64,000 nt of DNA, from contig DUEV01000014.1 in assembly GCA_011170375.1 (NCBI GenBank), positions 1 to 64,000 of the forward strand, read 5' to 3'. A model generated the notes under the pieces. That model searched no databases. It saw only the letters and a list, made by a program, of their open reading frames with translations, and was not told where the DNA came from. Positions 34,945 through 42,522 of this stretch are shown here, in pieces; the stretch's first letter is position 1, and every line of letters begins with the position of its first letter. Position numbers and translations under genes: made by a program. Source of the stretch: Dehalococcoidia bacterium (GTDB lineage: Bacteria > Chloroflexota > Dehalococcoidia > Dehalococcoidales > Fen-1064).

Positions 34945-35027
34945 GGTAGTTGGTTGAGTTTGGCCTTCTAGCTAAAGCGAATAAGACCTCTCAAAATATC
35001 CTAGGCCAGAAGAAGGAGAGCAAGCAG

Positions 35028-35654
35028 TTGAGAATCCCCTTCATACCCCGTGAAGAGAAGTTCTTCGAGCTATTTCAGGACAGTGCCCACAATACCGTAA
35101 AAGCAGCCAAGGTATTAAATGAACTGGTCGATAACTGGGAACACATCGAGCAAAAGGTGGAGGAGATAAAAGAGCTGGAGCACATCGGAGATACCATTAC
35201 CCACGAAATCATTGCACGCCTGCACCGTACTTTTGTTACTCCGTTCGACCGGGAGGATATCGCTCTATTAGCTAAAAGCCTGGATGATATCATAGACTTC
35301 ATTGAAAGTGCCTCCAATGACATGCTCATCTACAAGGTGGAGCCCCCCAGTCGGCGAGCCAAAGAGCTCGCCGACATTATTATTGAGGCAACCACTGAAG
35401 TTGAGCAGGCAATAGTTGAGCTGAGGCATAAGGCCAAACTTAAGCAGATTCTCGAACGGTGCGTGGAGATAAACCGGCTGGAAAATATGGCTGATGTGGT
35501 CTACCGATCCGCTCTAGCAGAGCTTTTCGAGGACTCCACCGATATGGCCCACGTCATCAAGTGGCGCGAAATCTATGAGCATATGGAGAGTGCCACCGAC
35601 AGATGCGAGGACGTGGCCAATGTCCTGGAAGGGGTAGCCCTCAAGAATGCCTGA
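35028..35654 (+). CDS. DUF47 (PhoU-like) phosphate-transport accessory protein
   Basis: A 208-aa all-helical protein of the DUF47/PhoU-like family, usually found directly before Pit permeases and thought to control them. Visible landmarks are RIPFIPREEKFFELFQDSAHN at the start, KELEHIGDTITHEIIARL near residue 45 and DDIIDFIESASNDM near 85; E/D-x-x-x-D clusters here probably bind metal. The start is TTG 35028 with AAGGAG at 35013-35018, since the predicted transcript begins near 34951. It overlaps pit by 8 nt. Confidence 0.88.
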   Translation: MRIPFIPREEKFFELFQDSAHNTVKAAKVLNELVDNWEHIEQKVEEIKELEHIGDTITHEIIARLHRTFVTPFDREDIALLAKSLDDIIDFIESASNDMLIYKVEPPSRRAKELADIIIEATTEVEQAIVELRHKAKLKQILERCVEINRLENMADVVYRSALAELFEDSTDMAHVIKWREIYEHMESATDRCEDVANVLEGVALKNA

Positions 35655-36657
35655 TTCCTCGCTGGTCGCCTTGATTATTATCATTATCCTGGCGATTGGA
35701 TTCGGGCTGGTCAACGGTTTTAATGATGCCGCTAATGCCATGGCGGCATCTGTCGGAAGTCGAGCAATCTCACCTAGAAACGCCATCATCCTCGCCTCCG
35801 TCATGAACATGTTCGGCGCATTGAGCGGGGTGGCAGTTGCCAAGACCATCGGCAAAGGAATTCTCACCGAAGACGTAATCCTGCAGTTCGAATATATACC
35901 AGTAATTGCCGCTCTGGGCGCAGTTATTGTCTGGGGCTCATTGGCGACATGGATGGGGCTACCCGTAAGCATATCTCACAGCTTTGTTACCGGTCTGGCC
36001 GCAGCCGGCATTGCCCTGGTCGGCACCGACGCAGTGGTATGGAGCAAAATGGCGAAGGTTGGTGCCTCGGTAGGCATCGCTCCTGTCCTAGGCTTCATCG
36101 GCGGCTTTGCCCTGATGGTAATCATACTGTGGTTGTTCCGCCGTAGTTCACCTGCCGGGATGAGGACGATATTCAGTCGCGCACAGTGGCTTACCACTGC
36201 CTTCTTAGCCTACAGCCACGGCAAGAATGATGGCCAGATGCCAATAGGCGTAATAACCCTGGCACTGGTCATACACACCAGTAACACCGGTCTCTGGGAC
36301 AATATCCCACTCTGGATAATCATCGTATCAGCACTGGCCATCAGTAGCGGGACACTCATAGGTGGGTGGAGAGTGATTAAAACGCTGGGGATGAAAGTTA
36401 CTGCCCTGAGGCCAGTGCATGGATTCGTTGCCGACTTTTCCGCAGGAGTGGTCATCGAGGTCGCCTCACAACTAGGTATCCCCGTCAGCACAACTCATTG
36501 TGCCGCATCGGCTGTCATGGGTATCGGGGCTACAAGACGGCTTTCTGCGGTTCGCTGGGGAGTGGCAGGCAATATTGTTACAGCCTGGATACTAACCTTC
36601 CCCATCTGCGGGGCACTGGGCTACGTGTTTACCAAGCTGCTCCAGTTATTATACTAG
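35647..36657 (+). CDS. pit: Pit-family inorganic phosphate permease (copy 1)
   Basis: A 336-aa low-affinity phosphate transporter, coupled to protons or sodium, with about ten membrane helices. The family signature GFNDAANAMAASVGSRAISPR is at residue 25 and the inverted-repeat counterpart SHGKNDGQMPIGVI near 192. VSTTHCAASAVMGIGATRR follows near 280. It is coupled to the DUF47 gene by an 8-nt overlap. A close paralogue follows 106 nt later. This copy ends LLY and stops two codons earlier than the paralogue, whose end reads GSG. Confidence 0.95.
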   Translation: MPDSSLVALIIIIILAIGFGLVNGFNDAANAMAASVGSRAISPRNAIILASVMNMFGALSGVAVAKTIGKGILTEDVILQFEYIPVIAALGAVIVWGSLATWMGLPVSISHSFVTGLAAAGIALVGTDAVVWSKMAKVGASVGIAPVLGFIGGFALMVIILWLFRRSSPAGMRTIFSRAQWLTTAFLAYSHGKNDGQMPIGVITLALVIHTSNTGLWDNIPLWIIIVSALAISSGTLIGGWRVIKTLGMKVTALRPVHGFVADFSAGVVIEVASQLGIPVSTTHCAASAVMGIGATRRLSAVRWGVAGNIVTAWILTFPICGALGYVFTKLLQLLY

Positions 36658-36752
36658 GGTTAGGTCTATTTGCAGCGGAGTTGTCCGGCACCGCCCGGCA
36701 GTAATGATAGACTTGACTGAAGTGAGGATGTAGTTAACATCCGGGAAAGAGT
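36658..36752 (-). pseudogene. Fossil of the 3' end of gmk between the two pit genes
   Basis: Read on the minus strand in one frame, this gap gives a peptide ending SIITAGRCRTTPLQIDLT, which lines up with the C-terminus of the intact gmk at 37766 ([18 protein letters not shown]). Upstream, PDVNYILTSVK matches [11 protein letters not shown] by mostly conservative changes. At DNA level ATCATTACTGC is identical in both. In both places it follows the GGTTAGG of a pit stop. So it is a remnant of the convergent neighbour carried along when pit was duplicated. It has no start and no promoter and will not be functional. Confidence 0.75.
36713..36740 (+). promoter_or_regulatory. Possible internal promoter of pit2
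   Basis: TTGACT (36713-36718), 16-bp spacer, TAACAT (36735-36740), inside the gmk fossil. It would allow pit2 to be expressed separately, but the match is moderate. Confidence 0.4.
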
Positions 36753-36763
36753 AGTATCTAATC

Positions 36764-37774
36764 ATGCCTGATTCCTCGTTAGCCGCATTAATCTTAATCG
36801 TTGCTCTAGCGATTGGATTTGGGCTAGTCAACGGTTTCAATGACGCCGCCAATGCCATTGCTACCGTCGTTGGTACCCGCGTTCTTTCCCCCCGAAATGC
36901 TATTCTATTAGCTGCCATTGCCAATCTTGCAGGTGCACTCACCGGTCTCGAGGTGGCCAAGACCATTGGCAAGGGAATCCTTATCCCGGACGCAATCTCA
37001 AATATCACTGTAATTGCTGCCCTAGCATCTGTTATTGTCTGGGGCTCCATAGCTACTTACCTCGGTTTACCTATAAGTATCACACACGGATTTGTCGCCG
37101 GGCTTGCCGCAGCTGGTATTGCCTTGGTTGGTACTCAATCTGTGGTCTGGAGCAAGATAGCACAGGTCGGTTCATCTGTCGCTATCGCTCCGGTCTTGGG
37201 ATTTATCGGTGGTTTTGCCCTGATGGTCACCCTTCTGTGGTTATTTCGGCGGGTTGCACCCGATAAAATACAATTAGTATTTGGTCGTCTTCAATGCCTC
37301 ACGGCTGCCTTTATGGCTTACAGCCATGGCAAGAATGATGGTCAGATGCCCATCGGTGTCATCACCATGGGCATGGTAATCTACAGTGGAAACACGGACC
37401 TATGGAACAATGTGCCCTTCTGGATAATCATCGTTTCCGCACTGTCCATTAGTACCGGGACTGCTGTTGGCGGCTGGCGTGTTATTAAAACACTAGGAAC
37501 AAGGGTAACTCTGCTTCGCCCGATCCATGGTTTTGCTGCCGAAGCGTCAGCAGCTACAGTTATAGAATTAGCATCCCATTATGGTATCCCGGTAAGTACA
37601 ACCCATTGCATCAGCTCATCCATCATGGGTGTTGGTGCAACCAGGAGGTTATCGGCGGTGCGCTGGGGGGTAGCAGGCAATATTGTTACAGCCTGGGTAC
37701 TGACCTTTCCTATCTGCGGGTTGCTGGGCTATCTCTTCGCCAAATTACTCTTTTTGATATTTGGCTCAGGTTAG
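36764..37774 (+). CDS. pit: Pit-family inorganic phosphate permease (copy 2)
   Basis: A 336-aa paralogue of the preceding permease, similar throughout. It keeps GFNDAANAIATVVGTRVLSPR and SHGKNDGQMPIGVI. Differences concentrate in loops (for example the LEVAKTIGKGILIPDAISN region, two residues shorter in one loop). It starts with the same ATGCCTGATTCCTCG as copy 1, and the 20 bases before the ATG still resemble the 3' end of the DUF47 gene. There is no second DUF47 gene, so the copies share or lack that regulator. It overlaps the convergent gmk by 9 nt. Confidence 0.95.
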   Translation: MPDSSLAALILIVALAIGFGLVNGFNDAANAIATVVGTRVLSPRNAILLAAIANLAGALTGLEVAKTIGKGILIPDAISNITVIAALASVIVWGSIATYLGLPISITHGFVAGLAAAGIALVGTQSVVWSKIAQVGSSVAIAPVLGFIGGFALMVTLLWLFRRVAPDKIQLVFGRLQCLTAAFMAYSHGKNDGQMPIGVITMGMVIYSGNTDLWNNVPFWIIIVSALSISTGTAVGGWRVIKTLGTRVTLLRPIHGFAAEASAATVIELASHYGIPVSTTHCISSSIMGVGATRRLSAVRWGVAGNIVTAWVLTFPICGLLGYLFAKLLFLIFGSG

Positions 37775-38413
37775 GGCAATCCGTCGTGGCGTCACCCGGT
37801 GCTTCTCCGCAGTAATGATAGCCTGGATTGTGGATACCACCCGGTCAATTTCTCCACTCAGATTCACCACGACGTAATCAAAACGGGATAATTGTTTCAT
37901 TTCTTCTTCGGCTGTCTTCAGACGCAGGGCCAGGTCAGCGGGTGATTCTGTCAGGCGCTGGGTCAGCCGGGCGTTGAGCTCCTCTATTGACGGTGGAACA
38001 AGGAAGATAAACACAGCCTCGGGTACAGTTTTTTTAATTGTTGCCGCACCCTGAACATCTATCTTTATAACCACATCCTCGCCTCTGTCCAGGGCTTCTT
38101 TAACCGCCGCCCGGGGTACACCATACCAGTTGCCGTAAACATTGGCCGATTCCAAGAAACCATTTTTGGCCAGCATGCTGCGGTACTCCTCGGTCGAGAC
38201 AAAATGATAGTCCATCATATCTTTCTCGTTGTCCCGCCGGGGACGCGTTGTCAGGGTAGTAATGTAGCAGAGAGGGTACCCAGATTCTTTGAGCCTGGTC
38301 AGGACTGCGTCCTTGCCGACACCCGAAGGACCGGAGAGCACTATCAGCAACGGCCCCGGAGACCGGTTTGGTCCGTGGGGAGATTCGCTCCTGTCAGGCT
38401 CGGCATTCATCAC
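37766..38413 (-). CDS. gmk: Guanylate kinase
   Basis: Gmk phosphorylates GMP to GDP. The 215-aa protein has the P-loop [13 protein letters not shown] near residue 25, the GMP-binding [19 protein letters not shown] near 55, the YGVPRAAV segment and the LID-type arginines near 150. An N-terminal extension of about 20 residues ([17 protein letters not shown]) precedes the core. It starts inside the remA stop (4-nt ATGA overlap), the conserved remA-gmk arrangement of many Gram-positive-type genomes. A decayed copy of its 3' end lies 1 kb away between the pit genes. Confidence 0.96.
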   Translation of the reverse strand: MMNAEPDRSESPHGPNRSPGPLLIVLSGPSGVGKDAVLTRLKESGYPLCYITTLTTRPRRDNEKDMMDYHFVSTEEYRSMLAKNGFLESANVYGNWYGVPRAAVKEALDRGEDVVIKIDVQGAATIKKTVPEAVFIFLVPPSIEELNARLTQRLTESPADLALRLKTAEEEMKQLSRFDYVVVNLSGEIDRVVSTIQAIITAEKHRVTPRRIALT

Positions 38414-38703
38414 TCCGACCTATCCTCTACCCTCATCCCCTCGACATGATCGTCTTTCAGTTGAATTGCCTGCAACCTGCCGGCGATGGTCTCCGGTGCA
38501 AGCGCAGCCTGTACAATGTGGCCACTGTCCGTAATGAGCACCGCTTTGGTCTTTCTGCCGTTTGTCAAATCGATCAGCATCCCCTTGTTCCGCCCCTCCT
38601 GAACCATCCGTTTCGTTGGCGCCGAGTTCGGCGAAGCTATGGCAACAACCCTGTTCATCACGACAATGTTGTTGAAGCCAATATGAACCAATTCGATGCC
38701 CAT
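38410..38703 (-). CDS. remA: RemA family (DUF370) DNA-binding protein
   Basis: A 97-aa protein. Its core ([20 protein letters not shown], then [20 protein letters not shown] and [16 protein letters not shown]) is the DUF370/RemA family. In Bacillus subtilis RemA binds DNA and activates matrix and osmoprotection genes; elsewhere its role is open. A C-terminal tail of about 15 residues is charged. The start ATG 38703 has AAAGGAGAG just upstream; a longer in-frame ATG 63 nt earlier lacks a site. It is coupled to gmk by ATGA overlap. Confidence 0.9.
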   Translation of the reverse strand: MGIELVHIGFNNIVVMNRVVAIASPNSAPTKRMVQEGRNKGMLIDLTNGRKTKAVLITDSGHIVQAALAPETIAGRLQAIQLKDDHVEGMRVEDRSE

Positions 38704-38817
38704 TACACTCTCCTTTGAAGTTCTGATGTCCGGTAGATGGCAGTAGTTGCAATAGTACCGGAGCACACAATGCTATATGTTATACCTTTAACTGCCTTCT
38801 GGCAAGTCCCCAAGACC

Positions 38818-38846
38818 TTGAACCACGCACTTTTTCATGATAAACT
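38818..38846 (+). promoter_or_regulatory. Promoter of the formate dehydrogenase operon
   Basis: TTGAAC (38818-38823), 17-bp spacer, TAAACT (38841-38846). Predicted start near 38853, about 28 nt before the TTG of nuoE. It is the only clear promoter before the five genes up to nfnB. Confidence 0.6.
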
Positions 38847-38880
38847 ATTTCTGGTTTGAGTATTCTTTGAGGGCGTTTTT

Positions 38881-39339
38881 TTGGAACAAAGCATGCGGGA
38901 GCGGCTGTCACCGATTCTGGAGGGCCATCGGGGACACAGAGAATCCCTGATTCCAGTTCTACAGAAGGTACAAGGGGAATTGGGCTATCTACCTGAAGAA
39001 GCAGTTTCGGAGATAGCCCATTTTTTGGGTCTGGCCAGCAGCGACATTTTCGGAGTTGCCAGTTTTTACTCCCAGTTCCGCTTCGAGCGACAGGGTGAGC
39101 ATACCGTAAAGGTGTGCCAGGGAACTGCCTGCCATGTGAGAGGGGCGAAACGTATCATGGAAGCAGTTGCCCAGGAACTTGGTGTGCGACCCGGCGGGAC
39201 TACAGAGGACTACAAGTTTAGCCTGGAGCGGGTAGCCTGCTTTGGCTCCTGCGCGCTGGCCCCGGTCATGGTGGTCGATGACCAGGTATACGGTCGAATG
39301 ACCATACCCAAGGCAAAACAGGTTCTGACAGAGTACTAG
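38881..39339 (+). CDS. nuoE: NuoE-like 2Fe-2S subunit
   Basis: A 152-aa thioredoxin-fold [2Fe-2S] protein of the NuoE/HoxE/HydC family. The four ligands are visible: C-x4-C in CQGTACHVRG near residue 78 and C-x3-C in ACFGSCALAP near 120. The N-terminal helical domain (LIPVLQKVQGELGYLPEEAV) is complete. The start is TTG 38881, 7 nt after GAGGG. With the next two genes it forms the NADH module of a soluble formate dehydrogenase, like that of bifurcating hydrogenases and formate dehydrogenases. Confidence 0.93.
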   Translation: MEQSMRERLSPILEGHRGHRESLIPVLQKVQGELGYLPEEAVSEIAHFLGLASSDIFGVASFYSQFRFERQGEHTVKVCQGTACHVRGAKRIMEAVAQELGVRPGGTTEDYKFSLERVACFGSCALAPVMVVDDQVYGRMTIPKAKQVLTEY

Positions 39340-39388
39340 ACGGCCGACCTGACCAAAACTAATTTTGCTGACGGAGAAACATAAGACC

Positions 39389-42300
39389 ATGACGTTCGAT
39401 GAACTGCGCAAGCAAGCAATCGCAGCATGGGAAGCGCTGCAGAAGAGTGATAAGCCTCGTATCCTTGTCGGGATGGCCACCTGCGGTCGGGCTGCCGGAG
39501 CTGGAGCTCTGGTAACCCTAATCAAGGAGGAACTTTCACGGCGTGGCATCGAGGCAACAGTAACTGAGGTCGGCTGCATCGGAATGTGCTATGCCGAGCC
39601 CCTGGTCGATATCATCAAACCGGGACGTCCCCGTATCTGCTACGGCAATGTTACCCCTGAAATCTTAGTAGAGCTTATCGAAGACTATCTTGTTAACGAT
39701 AATCCCCGCCCGGACCTGGCGATAGGCACCATCGGTGAAGACACCATCGAAGGCATTCCCAAACTCGCCGACCTGCCAATCATGAAACCACAGGTGCGGA
39801 TATCGCTACGTAACTGTGGTCATATTGACCCCGATGATATCCGTCAGTATATCGCCAACAGTGGCTATAACGGCATTATCCGAGCGCTGGACATGACCCC
39901 GAAAGAGGTTATCGACGAGGTCAGCAAGTCCGGCCTGAGGGGACGTGGTGGTGCTGGCGCTTCGACTGGTTTCAAATGGGAACGCCTCTGGGAGGCCCCA
40001 GGCAACGAGAAATACCTCATCTGCAACGCCGACGAAGGCGACCCCGGGGCCTTCATGGACCGCTCATTGCTTGAGGGTGATCCGCATTCGGTGCTGGAGG
40101 GTATGCTCATCGGCGCCTATGCTACGGGGGCCTCTCATGGCTACATCTACTGCCGGGCAGAGTATCCGCTGGCGATACAACGCCTGAAAACAGCCATCAA
40201 GCAGATGAGAGAATACAACCTGCTTGGTGACAACATCCTCGGCACTGACTTTAGTTTTGACCTGACAATCAAGGAAGGTGCCGGTGCCTTTGTCTGCGGT
40301 GAAGAGACCGCCCTGATGATGTCTATCGAGGGCAGGCGGGGAATGCCACGACCGCGGCCACCCTTCCCAGCTCAGTCAGGTCTATGGGGTAAACCGAGCA
40401 ACGTTAATAACGTCGAGACCTGGGCTAATGTCTCTGGTATCTTCCAGCGTGACGCCGAATGGTATGCCCAGTACGGTACGGAGTCAAGCAAGGGCACCAA
40501 GACATTCGCTCTGGCAGGGAAGATAGTAAATACCGGCCTGATAGAGGTGCCGCTGGGTATCACTATCGGCGAAATCATCTATGAAATTGGCGGCGGTATC
40601 GTCGACAACAAGAAGTTCAAAGCAGTGCTCACCGGTGGCCCATCCGGTGGCTGCCTGCCTGCCAGCCAATTAGACCTGCCGGTTGACTACGAGTCCCTGA
40701 ACCAGGCCGGTACAATCATGGGCTCTGGCGGCTTTGTCGTTGCTGACGAGGACACCTGCATGGTAGACATGGCCAAGTTCTTCCTGGCTTTCACGCAGGA
40801 CGAGTCCTGTGGAAAATGTACGCCCTGCCGTGTCGGCACCCGCCACATGCTTGATATTCTGGAACGCATCAGTCAGGGCAAAGGGGAACCGGATGACATC
40901 GACACACTGGAGAGGCTGTCCCAGCTAATCAAGTCTACCTCCCTATGTCAGCTTGGTGGGACTGCCCCGAATCCAGTCCTGACCACTCTCCGCTATTTCC
41001 GTGAAGAATACGAGGAACACATCGAGAAAAAGCGCTGTGAGGCTGGGGTCTGCCAGATGATGGTCAGAGCGCCATGTCAGAATGCCTGTCCGGCGGGGGT
41101 AGACGTCCCGCGTTATATCCGAGCCATCATGCAGGGTAAACCCGGGGTAGCCACCGCCGTAGTTCGAGAGAGAGTACCCTTCCCGGCCGTACTCGGCTAT
41201 GTCTGCGTGCATTTCTGCGAGGCCAAGTGCCGTCGTGGTGAGCTTGATGAGGCTATCGCTATCAGACTGCTGAAACGTTATGCCGCCGAGCGAGACGATG
41301 GCGACTGGAAGCAGAGAATTAAAAAGGCGCCCCCCACCGGGAAGAAGGTGGCGATAGCTGGTTCGGGACCGGCGGGGCTTACAGCCGCTTACTACCTGGC
41401 CAAACAGGGGCACACCGTAACTGTCTTCGAGGCGGAGCCAGAGCCCGGAGGACTGCTGCGATACGGTATCCCTGAATATCGCCTGCCCAATAGGATAGTG
41501 GCCAAAGAGATAGGTGATATCGTAGACGTCGGGGTGGAGATAAGAACAAACAACCCTCTAAAGGACCTAGCACCCACCTTCGAGCAGGGATACGACGCCA
41601 TCTTACTGGCAACCGGAGCGCTGTCTAGCCGGAAGATGGGTATCCCCGGCGAGGATGCCCAGGGTGTAATGCACGCCCTGGACTTCCTAAAACGGGTGAA
41701 TTCAGGGGAGAAAGTGGAGCTGGGAAAAAAGGTAGCAGTTATCGGCGGTGGTAACGCTGCTGTCGATGCTGCCCGGACAGCCTTGCGCCTTGGGACTGAG
41801 CAGGTCAGCATCATCTATCGTCGCTCGCGGGAGGAGCTGCCCGCCTTGAGCGAGGAAATTGAGGAAGCCGAACACGAAGGAATCAAGCTCGATGTCCTGG
41901 CAGCACCAACCAAGGTACTCTCCGACAACGGGCGTCTGACCGGCCTGCAATGCATTCGTATGGAGCTGGGTTCGCCTGATGCCGGTGGTCGCCGACGCCC
42001 CGTACCTCAGGAAGGCTCCGAATTCGATGTAGCAGTTGATAACGTTATCATCGCCGTTGGTCAGGAGGTACCCAAGTCCACGTTACCACAGGAACTTGAG
42101 TTTACTGGCTTTGATACGCTTCAGGTAGACCCGGAGACGCTACAGACCAATATCGATGGCGTTTTCGCCGGGGGTGATGTCGTCTCCGGCCCTGCTGACG
42201 TTATTGCTTCCATCACCGCCGGTAGACTAGCCGCCTCTTCGATTGACCAGTACCTCGGCGGTGATGGCGACATCGACGAAGTGCTGGCCCCACCCGAAGG

Positions 42301-42481
42301 AGAGGCGGAGCCATTCAACGTCGAAGAGGCCGAAGGTGAAAAATATCGTATCGCTATGAAGCTGCTACCTCTTGAGAAGAGGGGTAATTGCTTTGACCTG
42401 GTGGAACTCGGTTATGAAATTGGAGAGGCAGTCGAGGAAGCAGGCCGCTGCTTGAGGTGTGACCTGGAAGAAACAGATTGA
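39389..42481 (+). CDS. NuoF-GltD fusion, diaphorase of the Fdh complex
   Basis: A 1030-aa fusion. Residues about 25-110 are a thioredoxin-like [2Fe-2S] domain (MATCGRAAG; GCIGMCYAEP). Residues about 170-540 are NuoF: FMN/NADH motifs GRGGAGASTGFKWE and NADEGDPGAFMDR, an SLBB part and the [4Fe-4S] motif CGKCTPCRVGT near 473. From about residue 560 a whole GltD-type module follows: two more FeS motifs (CQNACPAGVDVP; CVHFCEAKCRRGE), FAD motif GSGPAGLTAAYYLA near 657 and NADPH-type motif GGGNAAVDAARTALRLG near 785. In related HydB/HylB proteins NuoF usually ends in a short ferredoxin domain; here GltD takes that place. So one chain has two flavins and two pyridine-nucleotide sites. ATG 39389 is chosen; TTG 39365 is possible. 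Confidence 0.9.
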   Translation: MTFDELRKQAIAAWEALQKSDKPRILVGMATCGRAAGAGALVTLIKEELSRRGIEATVTEVGCIGMCYAEPLVDIIKPGRPRICYGNVTPEILVELIEDYLVNDNPRPDLAIGTIGEDTIEGIPKLADLPIMKPQVRISLRNCGHIDPDDIRQYIANSGYNGIIRALDMTPKEVIDEVSKSGLRGRGGAGASTGFKWERLWEAPGNEKYLICNADEGDPGAFMDRSLLEGDPHSVLEGMLIGAYATGASHGYIYCRAEYPLAIQRLKTAIKQMREYNLLGDNILGTDFSFDLTIKEGAGAFVCGEETALMMSIEGRRGMPRPRPPFPAQSGLWGKPSNVNNVETWANVSGIFQRDAEWYAQYGTESSKGTKTFALAGKIVNTGLIEVPLGITIGEIIYEIGGGIVDNKKFKAVLTGGPSGGCLPASQLDLPVDYESLNQAGTIMGSGGFVVADEDTCMVDMAKFFLAFTQDESCGKCTPCRVGTRHMLDILERISQGKGEPDDIDTLERLSQLIKSTSLCQLGGTAPNPVLTTLRYFREEYEEHIEKKRCEAGVCQMMVRAPCQNACPAGVDVPRYIRAIMQGKPGVATAVVRERVPFPAVLGYVCVHFCEAKCRRGELDEAIAIRLLKRYAAERDDGDWKQRIKKAPPTGKKVAIAGSGPAGLTAAYYLAKQGHTVTVFEAEPEPGGLLRYGIPEYRLPNRIVAKEIGDIVDVGVEIRTNNPLKDLAPTFEQGYDAILLATGALSSRKMGIPGEDAQGVMHALDFLKRVNSGEKVELGKKVAVIGGGNAAVDAARTALRLGTEQVSIIYRRSREELPALSEEIEEAEHEGIKLDVLAAPTKVLSDNGRLTGLQCIRMELGSPDAGGRRRPVPQEGSEFDVAVDNVIIAVGQEVPKSTLPQELEFTGFDTLQVDPETLQTNIDGVFAGGDVVSGPADVIASITAGRLAASSIDQYLGGDGDIDEVLAPPEGEAEPFNVEEAEGEKYRIAMKLLPLEKRGNCFDLVELGYEIGEAVEEAGRCLRCDLEETD

Positions 42482-42522
42482 GTGACGACCGGCAATCCCA
42501 GCCGGATATATAACAGCAAAGG

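Noticed and set aside
34950..35027. DUF47 starting at TTG 34950
   Set aside because: It coincides with the predicted transcription start and adds 26 residues not typical of the family.
36649..37050. A 133-aa minus-strand ORF over the pit2 start
   Set aside because: Only its C-terminal part, in the gap, resembles gmk; the rest is the reverse strand of pit2. It is a fossil plus shadow, not a gene.
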